Below are positions 1-11,154 of a DNA stretch of 64,000 nt, piece by piece. Both the position numbers and the translations under genes were made by a program. The stretch is from Chrysogorgia sp. JL179-B06 (taxonomy: Eukaryota; Cnidaria; Anthozoa; Scleralcyonacea; Chrysogorgiidae). The stretch's first letter is position 1, and every line of letters begins with the position of its first letter. Under the pieces are notes generated by a model. That model saw only the letters and a program-made list of their open reading frames with translations. It searched no databases and was not told the origin of the DNA. The DNA lies in the NCBI GenBank assembly GCA_035772405.1, contig JAYKKM010000005.1:4262501-4326500 (forward strand), read 5' to 3'.

Positions 1-1078
1 GTTTAGGTAGAAACGGATTTGGCATATGGAATTTATTTGTACTTTAGATTACAATTGATTCCATATATTCCATACAATTTTAAATTTTCATCCGGTGATA
101 TAACCTTATTCAACACTGGCAGGAAGCTTCTTGTGAAGCGTAGCCAGATGCAAAACTGTTAATTACTATAACTGTCTAATTTAAAATGGGGTGCTTTGTA
201 CGAAGATGCAAATAACGCAAGCGAATAAAGAAATTACAAGAAGAGAGACACTCTTATCTGGTAAAAATGCGTCGAAACCGATCAACCCTTTATCACTTTT
301 GTATCTTTAAAATGACATTATTTCTTCTCATCAATCGTTTGGCCTAATGACAACGCTGATACCTCTCGACGCTGAAGTCTCCCAAGAGTTTTGTGCATTT
401 CGGTTCCATAAATACTAGTTTAAACAACACGTCTAATTCACAGCATGGGATTTTATACACACCTGTGCTTAATATAGCAATAGATACTATACTTAGCTTG
501 CACAAGGAAACGATGAGTCGAAAGCAAGATAATATTGCCTTGGGATAATTTCTGCATATTTCTGATATTATACACTATAGGTTATTCTTTGGACAGTTTT
601 GTCGTTTTATTTTTATTGCAGTTTTTGTAACGGGTGTTTTTCAATTTCTTGTAATTAGGTATTCCCAAACATTACTTGTGCTTGCTTTCGACTGTTTAGA
701 CTTCTCTTGGCTATACATCAGACTTGATGGCGTGTTGCTATTAGCAACGAATGCGTTATCACATTATGAAATACTACCTGCTGCGTATCCGCTAATGTAC
801 TAGTAATAATGCATAGTAGGATTAGCCGCCTAATTTCATTGGTGGCGGTGCCATGAAGTGTCTATGGGGTGCAGATAAAAAATCACCGTCGTTTGCCACC
901 CATCACCCTACTACCTCGATTTACTTCTTATTCTGTTAAAGAATGTGGGTATCATCCATTGTTATATGAACTCTTAAAAAATGAAGGCTACTCGATGATA
1001 TTCAAAAATTGTTGATAAAAGTTTATTTCATTTAAGATTTTAAGATTAGATTTTCTTACAAAGAGCGATAGTCTTCCA

Positions 1079-1084
1079 TTTATT
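1079..1084 (-). terminator. Polyadenylation signal of the IL-17-like gene
   Basis: AATAAA on the minus strand begins immediately after the TAG stop codon of copy 1. The same arrangement is present at 8422-8427, 27180-27185, 34606-34611, 42085-42090, 50569-50574 and 57956-57961. It implies a very short 3' untranslated region. A second AATAAA-like site lies roughly 60 bp further on. Confidence 0.6.
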
Positions 1085-2468
1085 CTATTTTTTTATATAT
1101 ACATGTGCAACATTTAATTCTTCTTCGATCCATCTCCAGCACGCCTCTCCTGTTTTGTAATCACACATTGAGTACAAAACTTTGTGAGAGAACTTCACAG
1201 GCTTGCAAAATGTTATGTTGCAGTTGACGCATTTGGCGTAAGGTATCATTCTTGGAAAGCGTAAGGGTTTGTCATTGATCACCCATTTCCATGGACAGTT
1301 GGTTGACAGTTCGTTTAACATGGAGCTTTTCCTGCGAATGGTAGATTTCATTGACGACGATTTTTGAACGAAGTCGTAACGTTGCCTGTAGGTTTTCAGT
1401 ATGGGTGGCTCTTGAACGTTTGATGGCGGTAGCTTATAACATGTTTGACCAGTCGAAAATGGAAATATGATTGGATAGAGGATTACAGCAAAGAGCTAAA
1501 ATAATAAAGAGAAAAGTTAGCTTTTAGTTAACCTTGTAAAATAGCAGAGATTTTTTTCGGAACACAGACATGCACATTTTACATGAAGAAAACATAATTA
1601 ACGTATTTCATGCATGAAATATTACTGAATAATTTCCTAATATAGCTATTTAACAATTATACCAAGAGTTCATATACGAGAGCGAGTGGTATAATTGTTT
1701 TATAATATAGACACTACTCGTGGTATATTTACTATAGGGTTTTGTTCACGTTTTTTTCTTGCTTATGCGCTTTAGCAAAACATTTGGCCATTTTGTTTTT
1801 TCATTTCTAATGATAAGCTGATAGCTTGCCAGTATAAGAACCAAGGAAATTGCAGAAAAACTCATATCTGCTGAATCATGTCCATATTATAAATGTTTTT
1901 ATTTCCTGCCTTTGTCGACCTCATGAGAGACTCCTTGAACACCAAAACACCAAAGCTACAGTGAAGCCTCTGTGTACAGCGGGTATACCATCAGGTCCGA
2001 AGCTATGTGTTTCTTCTTTAAATATATTTGTATATATGTTGTGCACAGTTTTTATCATAAAAATTTATCCGTTGTTTGTGAAATCGGGATCCAAGTGTTA
2101 GCGACCATAAATATTAATAGAAGCAGGGAAAAGGCAACATATCAACAGCATTTTTTAGTCGAAGGAATATTTCACCGGTGTAATGATTGTAGGAGCTTTG
2201 AGTCGACAGACCATACAAAGTGAACGATCATGAAGCTCAAATCATGATTGATTATTACAACCTTAAAACAATTAACGACTAGTGTTTAAACATCTTTTAA
2301 ACGAGAACCTGCATGGACGGGTTAGCTGTTCTTTAGCTTAAACTTTTTTAAAACAAATGCAGGATGTCGCTAATAACTAATGTAAACCTATAAACAAGTG
2401 TGAACTACAACTATTTTCTATAGAACACTTACCATACTATTCACAATTTGTTTAATTTCCATTTTCAT
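1085..2468 (-). CDS. IL-17-like secreted cytokine, copy 1 (two exons)
   Basis: This gene encodes a predicted secreted protein of 148 residues, read as a divergent interleukin-17 family cytokine. Exon 1 (2433-2468) gives 12 codons and ends in ATG followed by GTAAGT. Exon 2 (1085-1495) follows a TTATTATTTTAG acceptor in phase 0 and runs to TAG. Residues 1 to about 28 form a signal peptide with a hydrophobic stretch LFAVILYPIIF. The mature part has cysteines at 31, 79, 101, 104, 109, 123 and 131. The family signature is CPWKWVINDKPLRFPRMIPY (79-98) followed by AKCVNC, matching the PW...R.P...A.C.C pattern of IL-17 proteins. The C-terminal C-x-C pair usual in the family is absent. AATAAA follows the stop codon directly. 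This copy differs from the core copies at N105, R133 and H143. The IL-17 assignment comes from motif recognition, not a search; another cystine-rich secreted family is the alternative. Confidence 0.78.
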
Positions 2469-2530
2469 ATATTCTTTCTGAGTACTGCTCACTTATATAG
2501 TTCACTTTAGATGTGTATTTTGTGTTTGAG
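2469..2530 (-). promoter_or_regulatory. Possible TATA-containing promoter of outer-type copies
   Basis: TATATAA on the minus strand lies at 2493-2499, 25-31 bp upstream of the first ATG of copy 1, and at 59209-59215 upstream of copy 7. Copies 2, 3, 4 and 6 lack a 29-bp block containing it, and copy 5 has a larger deletion. With usual spacing the start of transcription would fall at or just inside the first ATG, favouring the second ATG (codon 3). The box could therefore be chance AT-rich sequence. Confidence 0.3.
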
Positions 2531-3226
2531 TCATTTCATAGAGAAACTGACTTTATATACAGCAGGCAATGCAGTGGGTTTGCACCCAAATTTATTTTCA
2601 TTACAATAGAACAATTATAATATTTGGCATCTGCAAGATGTGCTGAAAGCAAGTTGTAGCTGCACCTTCCTGAATCCACCAGTACTCATATGCAAATATT
2701 AAATATATAACGGAAATTTATATGGCCACCGCGCACTAGAACACCATCCAATCAACAGACCAGCTAGCAATTACAGTACTTTGAAGTAGTTGATATTAGC
2801 CAAACATTTACTTTCTTAACATTTGACGAATTCAATTTGGCAATTTTTAACATGATTAACCGCTTCATACTGAATCAGCTACAATACATGAGGGTTCTTT
2901 ATTGGAACGTTTACACAGCGGGGGACGGTAATTGCTTTATCCACGTAAATTATCCAAACAGCGAGGGGCTGACTGTTTCCATGATTTAATATTACGAAAT
3001 AGATACGATACATGCGGTGTTATCAGTGTATGCGGAACTATGAGGAAGTGACACATCGAAACCCTATCATGTACAAGATCAATTATCTGATCATTGCTCT
3101 CATTTTGTGATTTGATGTTGTGCGCATGTAGGTGATCAGCGAGAGCCTTCCGTTATATCAAAGCATGTTCCTTGAATATGACTTCCGGAGTGACTGTGCA
3201 GAGGAAGTTAGGAAGTAGACATGCAT

Positions 3227-3410
3227 CGGTTAGCTGAGTGTTTCATGATAGCAACTTTCCATGCAGCACTATCTAATGCTAGTTCCTTACGCAAACCCTT
3301 CTTCCCCAAATCTGTTTTCACAACCTTCTTCCATGTCTTCCTAGGTCTCCCTTTCCCCCTTCTTCCACCATATATCTAAATCAATAATCTTGATCCATCT
3401 TCTGCATGAC
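3227..3410 (-). pseudogene. LINE 3' coding fragment (minus strand), unit 1
   Basis: Read on the minus strand this resembles the last part of a non-LTR retrotransposon polyprotein, with a (G)RPRKTWKKVVKTDLGKKGL stretch followed by ALDSAAWKVAI. Here it is frameshifted by one base in a C-run. Copies lie near 10654, 36840, 44224 and 52796. The copy in unit 3 (29393-29602) is open because one C is lost. Its conservation reflects duplication of the array, not function. Confidence 0.55.
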
Positions 3411-3526
3411 GTTATCAAACTAAACCAGTCCGCCTACTCCTACCGATAACACTGATGCTAACCAGCTCCAAACGATCTCTTAGCTCCAAATATATTCCTT
3501 TGTGGTGCTTTTTGTTTTAACCGCAT

Positions 3527-3727
3527 ATGAAGTACATCATTGTATATAGTTCATATAAGATGTATTCAAATCAGCGCCTATTGATTCCATTTTATGATGA
3601 GGCTGAAATTATTAAATGTTCAATAATTTACAAGAGAATAAACGGGAATAGTCCCGCTTATATTTATGATATGTTTCCACGTAAAATAGACGTACATTCA
3701 AGACTTACTATAGACAGGACATATTAA
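3527..3727 (+). pseudogene. LINE reverse transcriptase C-terminal fragment, unit 1
   Basis: A 66-codon frame reads NQRLLIPFYDEAEIIKCSII...INGNSPAYIYDMF...HSR, the pattern of the region after the catalytic core in many LINE reverse transcriptases. No catalytic core is attached. It lies just downstream of an opposite-strand LINE fragment, so two different elements are juxtaposed. The same frame is present in units 2 to 6. Confidence 0.6.
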
Positions 3728-4287
3728 TATTGTCTGCTCGCGCTATAATTGTGAGGATGAAGGTGTAAGTTCATTCACTGCGGAATAAAATTTTTAATAA
3801 TTCTTAACATATAGTAATTCTTAGAAATAGTTCTTTTAATCATTTTATTGTAAACAGTATAGTCCGAGGGCTAGTAGTTTATTAGTTTTTATTCCAACTG
3901 TCACTTGTCAACCCCGTGAAATAAAGTTGTTAATTTATTGCATGGCTAAAGTACATGACGCATTGCATGGCTAAAGTACAACACTAACATGGCAACACAT
4001 AGGAACATAATGATGGAAAGTTATCTCAGTTTGAATCAAAGTCTCGGCTCAACAATCTTCTGTAGGGAGTCCGTTCTTAAGTCTCTCGATTATGGGTGGA
4101 TGGCATCTAATGGTTACTCGCTTATAGCGAGTTGCGAGCACGTTCTTGCGATAGTTTATTATATCTATCACTCTTTTAGGTGAATGGAATACCCCAGGCA
4201 ACAGGCTAGAAGCCCAATTGATAGGTGTCCGACCAAGGATGACTGCATGATATAAGAGGATTAGACATGAATATTTTTGAGAATTGA

Positions 4288-4606
4288 TATTCCCCCGCTT
4301 ATAAGCTCACCCTGGATAAAGACGCATGCGCCTTTAAACAATCAAAATCTGCGAGTTTGATAGACAGGAACAGAATACCGTACTTTTAATAATTACATGC
4401 TTTATAGATCTCGGCGCTTTTACCCGGTATTGGCATGGAACTTCAATGCCATTGTTTCTTTTATTCTCGTGGGGTATGGCTAGAGGTGCGCCTTATGCGA
4501 ATTTTTATAGGCGCATGCGCCTCTAAACGACCATTTTGACACCGAAGATTATCGAAAAATCTTGAATTTTCGCTTACAGGCGCATGCGCTTATATGTGGG
4601 GGAATA
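4288..4606. mobile_element. MITE with TATTCCCCC ends and GCGCATGCGC palindromes
   Basis: The ends are inverted: TATTCCCCCGCTTATAAGC on the left and a TATATGTGGGGGAATA end on the right, each leading into a GCGCATGCGC-type palindrome. Three such palindromes lie at about 4323, 4513 and 4580. There is no coding capacity. Copies are at 11717-12035, 30474-30792, 37901-38219, 45296-45615 and 53841-54153. The unit 6 copy has the best-matching left end (GCATATAAGCGCACGC). The superfamily is not determined. Confidence 0.6.
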
Positions 4607-4682
4607 GGGTACGAAATAATTTTAATGACTATTGATGTTGTTAAGCAAAGCACTAGATTCAAAAAGCATTTGCTACTAAATA

Positions 4683-6032
4683 TTGTGCCGCAGGAACTCG
4701 ATTTTTATAGTCTTTTTCCACGAGGGTGTCCTCTATAGAGGTCCTGAATTGGCCGACCTGATCGTTGAGTCGTTCTACAGAGTCTCTAGAGATATATCTT
4801 TGTTGAATTTCACAAAAATCCCAGTCTCCATTGTCCCTGATGAATTTATCATAACTCCTCAACAAGTTTAACTTCCAGTTCGGATAAAAATTTATAAATC
4901 TACTTATCCTGACGAAATACCAAATTATCTCCTTAAATCCTTTGCGCTCTTCCTAAGTAGTCCCATATGCTCTCTTTTTAACTCTTCAATTGTCCAAGGT
5001 TTCCTCCCAGCTGTCTGGAAATGTGTAAATGTCTTACCCTTACCCAAGATAGCCAATCTCCAATTTCAGTACGGCGGTATCAAGAACTGTTCTACGACAT
5101 GTACTAATTAACCTCGTTCTTCACTGCATGGTTATATAGCTGCAACCGATTTAACCCGGCTCAGTTATCATGAGATCCTGTATGATTGATTTCTCGAAAG
5201 CTTGATCACAATCTCCTGCTCAATAAACTTCGTAACTTAGATGTACCTCCTACTCTGCTCAATTGGTGAGCTCATTTCTAGTAGAAACTGGGTCAAATTA
5301 AGACTAAAACAAACTGGTTAAAAAACCAATTAAATTTGGTTGTATCAGATTCACAAATTAACCTTTTTTTACGGGTTGAAACAGCCGAATTTTGTTGGTT
5401 GAAACAACCAAAATACGGTCATTTTATTCAAAATATTTGGTTATTTCATAACCATTCAAATTGGTTATGAATCTGAGACAACCTACCAAATCGATAATTG
5501 TTTCAACCAATCTGTTTTTACAGTGCGGAAAGCTGTCAACGCATGCAGGTGTCCCTCAAGGAATCAAACTTGCAGGTCCTTTGTTCTTTCTCGTGATGAT
5601 CAATGATTTGCTAACAAATCTTCCTATGTAAAAGTTTGTAAATGATTGCACCGTATATGAACTTGTTTCTCGCCCATCTCACTATCTGTGACTGGACTGA
5701 ATCTAACAATATGCGTTTAAATGTTAAGAAAACAAAGGAGTTCTGGATATCCTTTTTGAAATCTCCTGTAGAACTCGATAATTGTCTTTCAACAACTCCT
5801 CGTTAGATATCGTAGATCATTTCAAACTCCATGGATATTATCCGACTATACACCTGGAACCAGCTACCTGTCGCTGGTATATGTGCTAAAGCAAGCAGTA
5901 AACGTTTATATGCACTCCGACTACTTAAACGAAACGTTATACAAACCCGAGAAATCGTTATGGGTTTCTGCTCGTTTCTTGGTAGTTGATATATTTTTGA
6001 AATTCAAGGTGAAGCGCTTTCAACGTAAAAAC
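4683..6032 (+). pseudogene. Decayed LINE reverse transcriptase, unit 1
   Basis: A non-LTR retrotransposon of the CR1/Jockey-like kind can be followed over about 1.3 kb with stops and frameshifts. In order it shows FTKIPVSIVPDEFIITPQQV, then IPNYLLKSFALFLSSPICSL and LFNSSIVQGFLPAVWKCVNV, then a decayed FSKAFD...LLLNKLRNLDVPP region, then GVPQG.KL.GPL.FLVMINDL, then a FV(N/D)DCTVYE site that matches the catalytic F-x-D-D box with one Asp mutated, and finally N.MRLNVKKTKEFWI and AGICAKASSKRLYALRLLKR. It is interrupted at 5305-5525 by a MITE. The rest of the 3' coding region is deleted. It is non-functional. Confidence 0.75.
5305..5525. mobile_element. TGGTT/AACCA MITE inside the LINE remnant
   Basis: This 221-bp palindrome-rich insertion is built of alternating TGGTT and AACCA motifs. 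Its right end is TTTTTACAGTG and its left end is a weak TAAAACAAACTGGTT, cutting the reverse transcriptase between its FSKAFD and GVPQG regions. Copies are at 12706-12926, 31489-31709, 38890-39110, 47244-47461 and 54852-55070. Its right end is the reverse complement of the CACTGTAAAAA terminus of the 11.3-kb element in unit 2, so the two belong to one family. Confidence 0.7.
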
Positions 6033-6659
6033 TGAACTGAATTATTATATTAATTATTATATTATTATAATCTTTATTTATCCACGGTAAATTCACCAAG
6101 TTTTACAAAATAATAACAATAATTACATAAAAAAATAAATTACAGTCATATAGAAAAAATGTTCCAAGTATAATCTATTACACAACTATTTTATCACTAA
6201 TTTTCATAAATAAACAAGTGATGTTTACAGGTGACATATTGTTTATGGTATCATGCATAAAAAAGTGCTTATGAAAATAATTTTTTCCAGTTTTTTGTTT
6301 TGAGGTATGTTTCGAAAATACTTTCATATTTGTTATTTTTTAAAAACAAAATTGATCAATTTGTTAAAAAATCTTTCACAGAGACTGGGTCCGAATTTAA
6401 CTCTGATGACGTCAAGATGTTTGTAAACAAAGACAGAGAGAGAGCGTATTTAAAAAAATATGTCAAGTGATTCGGCAACTAGTGTTGTCAGGAGCGCCAG
6501 CAACGCAATATCTTCTCCTGTGTTTTGTAGCTTTCTCACTAATTTCTGCCATCTTTACACTACTTGCAAACACCTTGATGTGTCAAACACATCAACAAGT
6601 TAATCACTTTTTGGCTGAAATGTTCCTTCTTTTATAGCCTATTTCAGTGGCCTAAAAAA

Positions 6660-6930
6660 GTAAAGAAAATTATAGTGCATATGAAGTAAAAATGAAGTTT
6701 GCTTCATTTGAAAGAACTTTTGAAACAATATCTAATTTTATATATCGCCTCGTTTATGAGATATTTAGGTTTGTTTGATATGTAAATGAGATAACATGTG
6801 ACGTCATGTTGGTGACTTTGGAAACCATTTTGACTTATTGGAAAATTATGTATATTTTTGGGTTTATTTAACGAAATCACTTGAAATTTTGCACATGAAT
6901 GCATCTATTGACACGACTTAATAGTTTTGG
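6660..6930. repeat. Conserved non-coding block of the unit
   Basis: An AT-rich block, nearly the same in units 1 to 6, contains TGACGTCA in GTGACGTCATGTTGG and a 66-codon minus-strand frame. I do not recognise the frame as a protein. A related motif (TTGCACA next to TTTAATAG) occurs in the hairpin inside the unit 5 insertion, so it is probably a repeat remnant. Copies are at about 25460, 32880, 40370, 48830 and 56340. Confidence 0.4.
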
Positions 6931-6939
6931 ACGAGATAT

Positions 6940-7055
6940 GGAAGATCCTCAGAGACCCGGAGAGGAATCCGAAAGTGTAATTACCTTCTGATTGCCGTTG
7001 TGAGATGCTCTAACACATTGCAGAGCTACCAAGACTGAGATGATGTACAATGATG
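6940..7055 (-). repeat. Degenerate tRNA-derived SINE, unit 1
   Basis: On the minus strand the block reads AGTCTTGGTAGCTC...GTTAGAGC...GGCAATCAG...TTCGATTCC...GGGTCTC. This aligns in order with the better-kept tRNA-type element at 62133-62201, including an A box and a B box. Insertions and mismatches show it is dead. Copies lie near 25720, 33145, 40630, 49090 and 56580. Confidence 0.5.
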
Positions 7056-8427
7056 TACTTTTCAATAGTTTTGCTTAAACTTAGATTAACAACATTCAGT
7101 CAAAGATTAAAAATTATACTTAAGTAAACATTTTAGTAATGATTGTTAACCAATGAAAAGTCAAGAGCACGCAAGATGATTAAGTGTAAGTTTTACCAAT
7201 AAATTATTTAATACTTTTAACTTACTATTATTTTTATGCCGTGCTTGATCACAATTTACATGAATACCTTTTCAGTATTGCGCATTTTCACTAGGTTTGA
7301 ATAGTTTATTTTTATAAGTAACTTGATCAACTATGTGAGTTTAGGTAGAAACGGATTTGGCATATGGAATTTATTTGTACTTTAGATTACAACTTGATTC
7401 CATATATATTCTATACAATTTTAAATTTTCATCCGGTGATATAACCTTATTCAACACTGGCAGGAAGCTTCTTGTGAAGCGTAGGCAGATGCAAAACTGT
7501 TAATTACTATAACTGTCTAATTTAAAATGGGGTGCTTTGTACGAAGATGCAAATAACGCAAGCGAATAATGAAATTACAAGAAGAGAGACACTCTTCTCT
7601 GGTAAAAATGCGTCGAAACCGATCAACCCTTTATCACTTTTGTATCTTTAAAATGACATTATTTCTTCTCATCAATCATTTGGCCAAATGACAACGCTGA
7701 TACCTCTCGACGCTAAAGTCTCCCAAGAGTTTTGTGCATTTCGGTTCCATAAATACTAGTTTAAACAACACGTCTAATTCACAGCATGGGATTTTATACA
7801 CACCTGTGCTTAATATAGCAATAGATACTATACTTAGCTTGCACAAGGAAACGATGAGTCGAAAGCAAGATAATATTGCCTTGGGGGATAATTTCTGCAT
7901 ATTTCTGATATTATACACTATAGGTTATTCTTTGGACAGTTTTGTCGTTTTATTTTTATTGCAGTTTTTGTAACGGGTGTTTTTCAATCTGTTGTATTAA
8001 CTGTATTCCCAAACATTACTTGTGCTTGCTTTCGAATGTTTAGACTTCTCTTGGCTATACATCAGACTTGATGGCGTGTTGCTATTAGCAACGAATACGT
8101 TATCACATTATGAAATACTACCTGCTACCTATCCGCAATGTACTAGTATAATAATGCATAGTAGGACTAGCCTTTCATTGGTGGCGGTGCCATGAAGTGT
8201 CTATGGGGATGCAGATAAAAAATAACCGTCGTGGCCACCCATCACCCTACTACCTCGATTTACTTCTTATTCTGTTAAAGAATGTGGGTATCACTGATCC
8301 ATTGTAATATGAACTCTTAAAAAATGAAAGCTACTCGATGATATTCAAAAATTGTTGATAAAAGTTTATTTCATTTAAGATTTTAAGATTAGATTTTCTT
8401 ACAAAGAGCGATAGTCTTCCATTTATT

Positions 8428-9924
8428 CTATTTTTTTATGTATACATATGCAACATTTAATTCTTCTTCGATCCATTTCCAGCACGCCTCTCCTGTTTTG
8501 TAATCACACATTGAGTACAAAACTTTGTGAGAGAACTTCACAGGCTTGCAAAATGTTATGCTGCAGTTGACGCATTTGGCGTAAGGTATCATTCTTGGAA
8601 AGCGTAGGGGTTTGTCATTGATCACCCATTTCCATGGACAGTTGGTTGACAGTTCGTTTAACATGGAGCTTTTCCTGTGAATGGTAGATTTCGTCGACGA
8701 CGATTTTTGAACGAAGTCGTAACGTTGCCTGTAGGTTTTCAGTATGGGTGGCTCTTGAACGTTTGATGGCGGTAGCTTATAACATGTTTGACCAGTCGAA
8801 AATGGAAATATGATTGGATAGATGATTACAGCAAAGAGCTAAAATAATAAAGAGAAAAGTTAGCTTTTAGTTAACCTTGTAAAAGAGCAGAGATTTTTTT
8901 CGGAACACAGACATGCACATTTTACATGAAGAAAACATAATTAATGTATTTCATGAAATATTTAAATATATATTTAACAATTATGCCAAGAGTTCATATA
9001 CGAGAGCGAGTGGTATAATTGTTTTATAATATAAGACACTGCATGGTATTTACTATAGGTTTTTTTTCGTGTTCTTTTATCAAGCAAATACCTGATTTCT
9101 TGCTCATTCTCTTCAGCAAAACATTTGGCCAATTTGTTTTTTCATTTCTAATGGGTATGAGCTAATAGCTGGACAGTATAAGAACCAAGGAAATGGCAGA
9201 AAAACTCACATCTGGTGAATCATGTCTATATTATAAATGTTTTTATTTCCTGCCTTTGTCGACCTCAGAGACTCCTTGAACACCAAAACACCAAAGCTAC
9301 GTGAAGCCTCTGTATACAGCGGGTACCATTACGTCCGAAGTTATGTGTTTCTTCTTTAAATATATGTATATGTGTTGTGCACAGCTTTTTATCATAAAAA
9401 ATTATCCGTTGTTAGTGAAATCGGGATGCAAGTGTCAATAAATATTAATAGAAGCAGGAAAAGGCAACATATCAACAGCATTTTTTAGTCGAAGGAATAT
9501 TTCACCGGTGTAATGATTGTAGGAGCTTTGAATTGACAGACCATACAAAGTGAACGATCGTCAAGCTCAAATCATGATTGATTATTACAACCTTAAAACA
9601 ATTAACTACTGGTGTTTAAACTTTTAAACGAGAATCTGCATGGACGGGTTAGCTGTTCTTTAGCTATAAACTTTTTTTAAACAAATGCAGGATGTCGCTA
9701 ATAACTACTCATGTAAACCTATAGACAAGTGTAAACTATAGGTGTAGATTCCCATATTTTTCTTAACCCGTTGAAGGTTGTAGTCTGACAGCCGAAAGCT
9801 CGTACCAATAAAAACTTATATCAATGAACGCTTGTTTTATATCATTATGTTTAAACCTGATATCGGCTCGTATATTTTTTCTACTTACCATACTATTCAC
9901 AATTTGTTTAATTTCCATTTTCAT
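8428..9924 (-). CDS. IL-17-like secreted cytokine, copy 2 (two exons)
   Basis: This is the second copy of the 148-residue IL-17-like gene. Exon 1 is 9889-9924 and exon 2 is 8428-8838, joined in phase 0 across a 1,050-bp intron with a GTAAGT donor. The product keeps the signal peptide, the CPWKW...RFPRM...AKCVNC core and all seven mature cysteines. It carries CSITF and ACWKW where copy 1 has CNITF and ACWRW. The codon for Met61 of copy 1 is ACG here. It belongs to the core subtype: the intron next to the donor has about 130 bp absent from copies 1 and 7, and 29 bp upstream of the start, including a TATATAA box, are missing. The exon sequences look the same as those of copies 3 and 4. Confidence 0.78.
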
Positions 9925-10953
9925 ATATTCTTTCTGAGTGTATTTTGTGTTTGAGTCATTTCATAGAGAAACTGACTTTATATACAGCAGGCAATGCAGT
10001 GGGTTTGTACCTAAATTTATTTTCATTACAATAGAACAATTATAATATTTGACATCTGCAAGATGTGCTGAAAGCAAGTTGTAGCTGCACCTTCCTGAAT
10101 CCACCAGTACTCATATGCAAATATTAAATATATAACGGAAATTTATATGGCCACCGCGCACTAGAACACCATCCAAACAACAGACCTGAGCTAGCAATTA
10201 CAGTACTTTGAAGTAGTTGATATTAGCCAAACATTTACCTTCTTAACATTTGACGAATTCAATTTGGCAATTTTTAACATGATTAACCGCTTCATACTGA
10301 ATCAGCTACAATACATGAGGGTTCTTTATTGGAACGTTTACACAGCGAGGGACGGTAATTGCTTTATCCACGTAAATTATCCAAACAGCGAGGGGCTGAC
10401 TGTTTCCATGATTTAATATTACGAAATAGATACGATACATGCGGTGTTATCAGTGTATGCGGAACTATGAGGAAGTGACACATCGAAACCCTATCATGTA
10501 CAAGATCAATTCTCTGATCATTGCTCCCATTTTGTGATTTGATGTTGTGCGCATGTAGGTGATCAGCGAGAGCCTTCCGTTATATCAAAGCATGTTCCTT
10601 GAATATGACTTCCGGAGTGACTGTGCAGAGGAAGTTAGGAAGTAGACATGCATCGGTTAGCTGAGTGTTTCATGATAGCAACTTTCCATGCAGCACTATC
10701 TAATGCTAGTTCCTTACGCAAACCCTTCTTCCCCAAATCTGTTTTCACAACCTTCTTCCATGTCTTCCTAGGTCTCCCTTTCCCCCTTCTTCCACCATAT
10801 ATCTAAATCAATAATCTTGATCCATCTTCTGCATGACGTTATCAAACTAAACCAGTCCGCCTACTCCTACCGATAACACTGATGCTAACCAGCTCCAAAC
10901 GATCTCTTAGCTCCAAATCTATTCCTTTGTGGTGCTTTTTGTTTTAACCGCAT

Positions 10954-11154
10954 ATGAAGTACATCATTGTATATAGTTCATATAAGATGTATTCAAATCA
11001 GCGCCTATTGATTCCATTTTATGATGAGGCTGAAATTATTAAATGTTCAATAATTTACAAGAGAATAAACGGGAATAGTCCCGCTTATATTTATGATATG
11101 TTTCCACGTAAAATAGACGTACATTCAAGACTTACTATAGACAGGACATATTAA
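10954..11154 (+). pseudogene. LINE reverse transcriptase C-terminal fragment, unit 2
   Basis: This has the same 66-residue translation as the copy at 3527-3727, kept by recent duplication of the array unit. Confidence 0.55.

Larger units (their letters stand above)
1..7338. repeat. Array unit 1 (outer type), IL-17-like cassette
   Basis: This is the first unit of a seven-unit head-to-tail array. Its first bases (GTTTAGGTAGAAACGG) recur at 7339, 26100, 33523, 41006 and 49479. The window opens exactly at this chosen boundary, so the true unit edge may lie elsewhere. In order it holds unrecognised DNA, the IL-17-like gene on the minus strand (1085-2468), two LINE 3' fragments (3227-3727), a MITE (4288-4606), a LINE reverse transcriptase remnant (4683-6032) and a degenerate tRNA-type SINE (about 6940-7055). 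Its right half from about 4.0-4.4 kb is almost identical to the right half of unit 3, while its left half is more diverged and resembles unit 7. Confidence 0.95.

Noticed and set aside
3989..4183. Frame of 64 to 83 codons starting MATHRN or MAIHRN in units 1 to 6
   Set aside because: No recognisable protein, its length changes between units, and it lies among LINE fragments.
4659..4865. Minus-strand frame of 68 to 76 codons
   Set aside because: It is antisense to the LINE reverse transcriptase remnant, whose plus-strand translation matches known motifs.
6704..6904. 66-codon minus-strand frame, the same in six units
   Set aside because: Identity among units follows from recent copying; no recognisable domain, and similar sequence occurs in a hairpin repeat.
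7676..7973. Overlapping frames of about 80 codons on both strands in units 2, 3 and 4 (and longer forms in unit 6)
   Set aside because: Units 1, 5 and 7 lack two bases in the G-run (CTTGGGATAA versus CTTGGGGGATAA), which breaks the frames. They match no family I know, and their sameness in units 2 to 4 is due to recent duplication.
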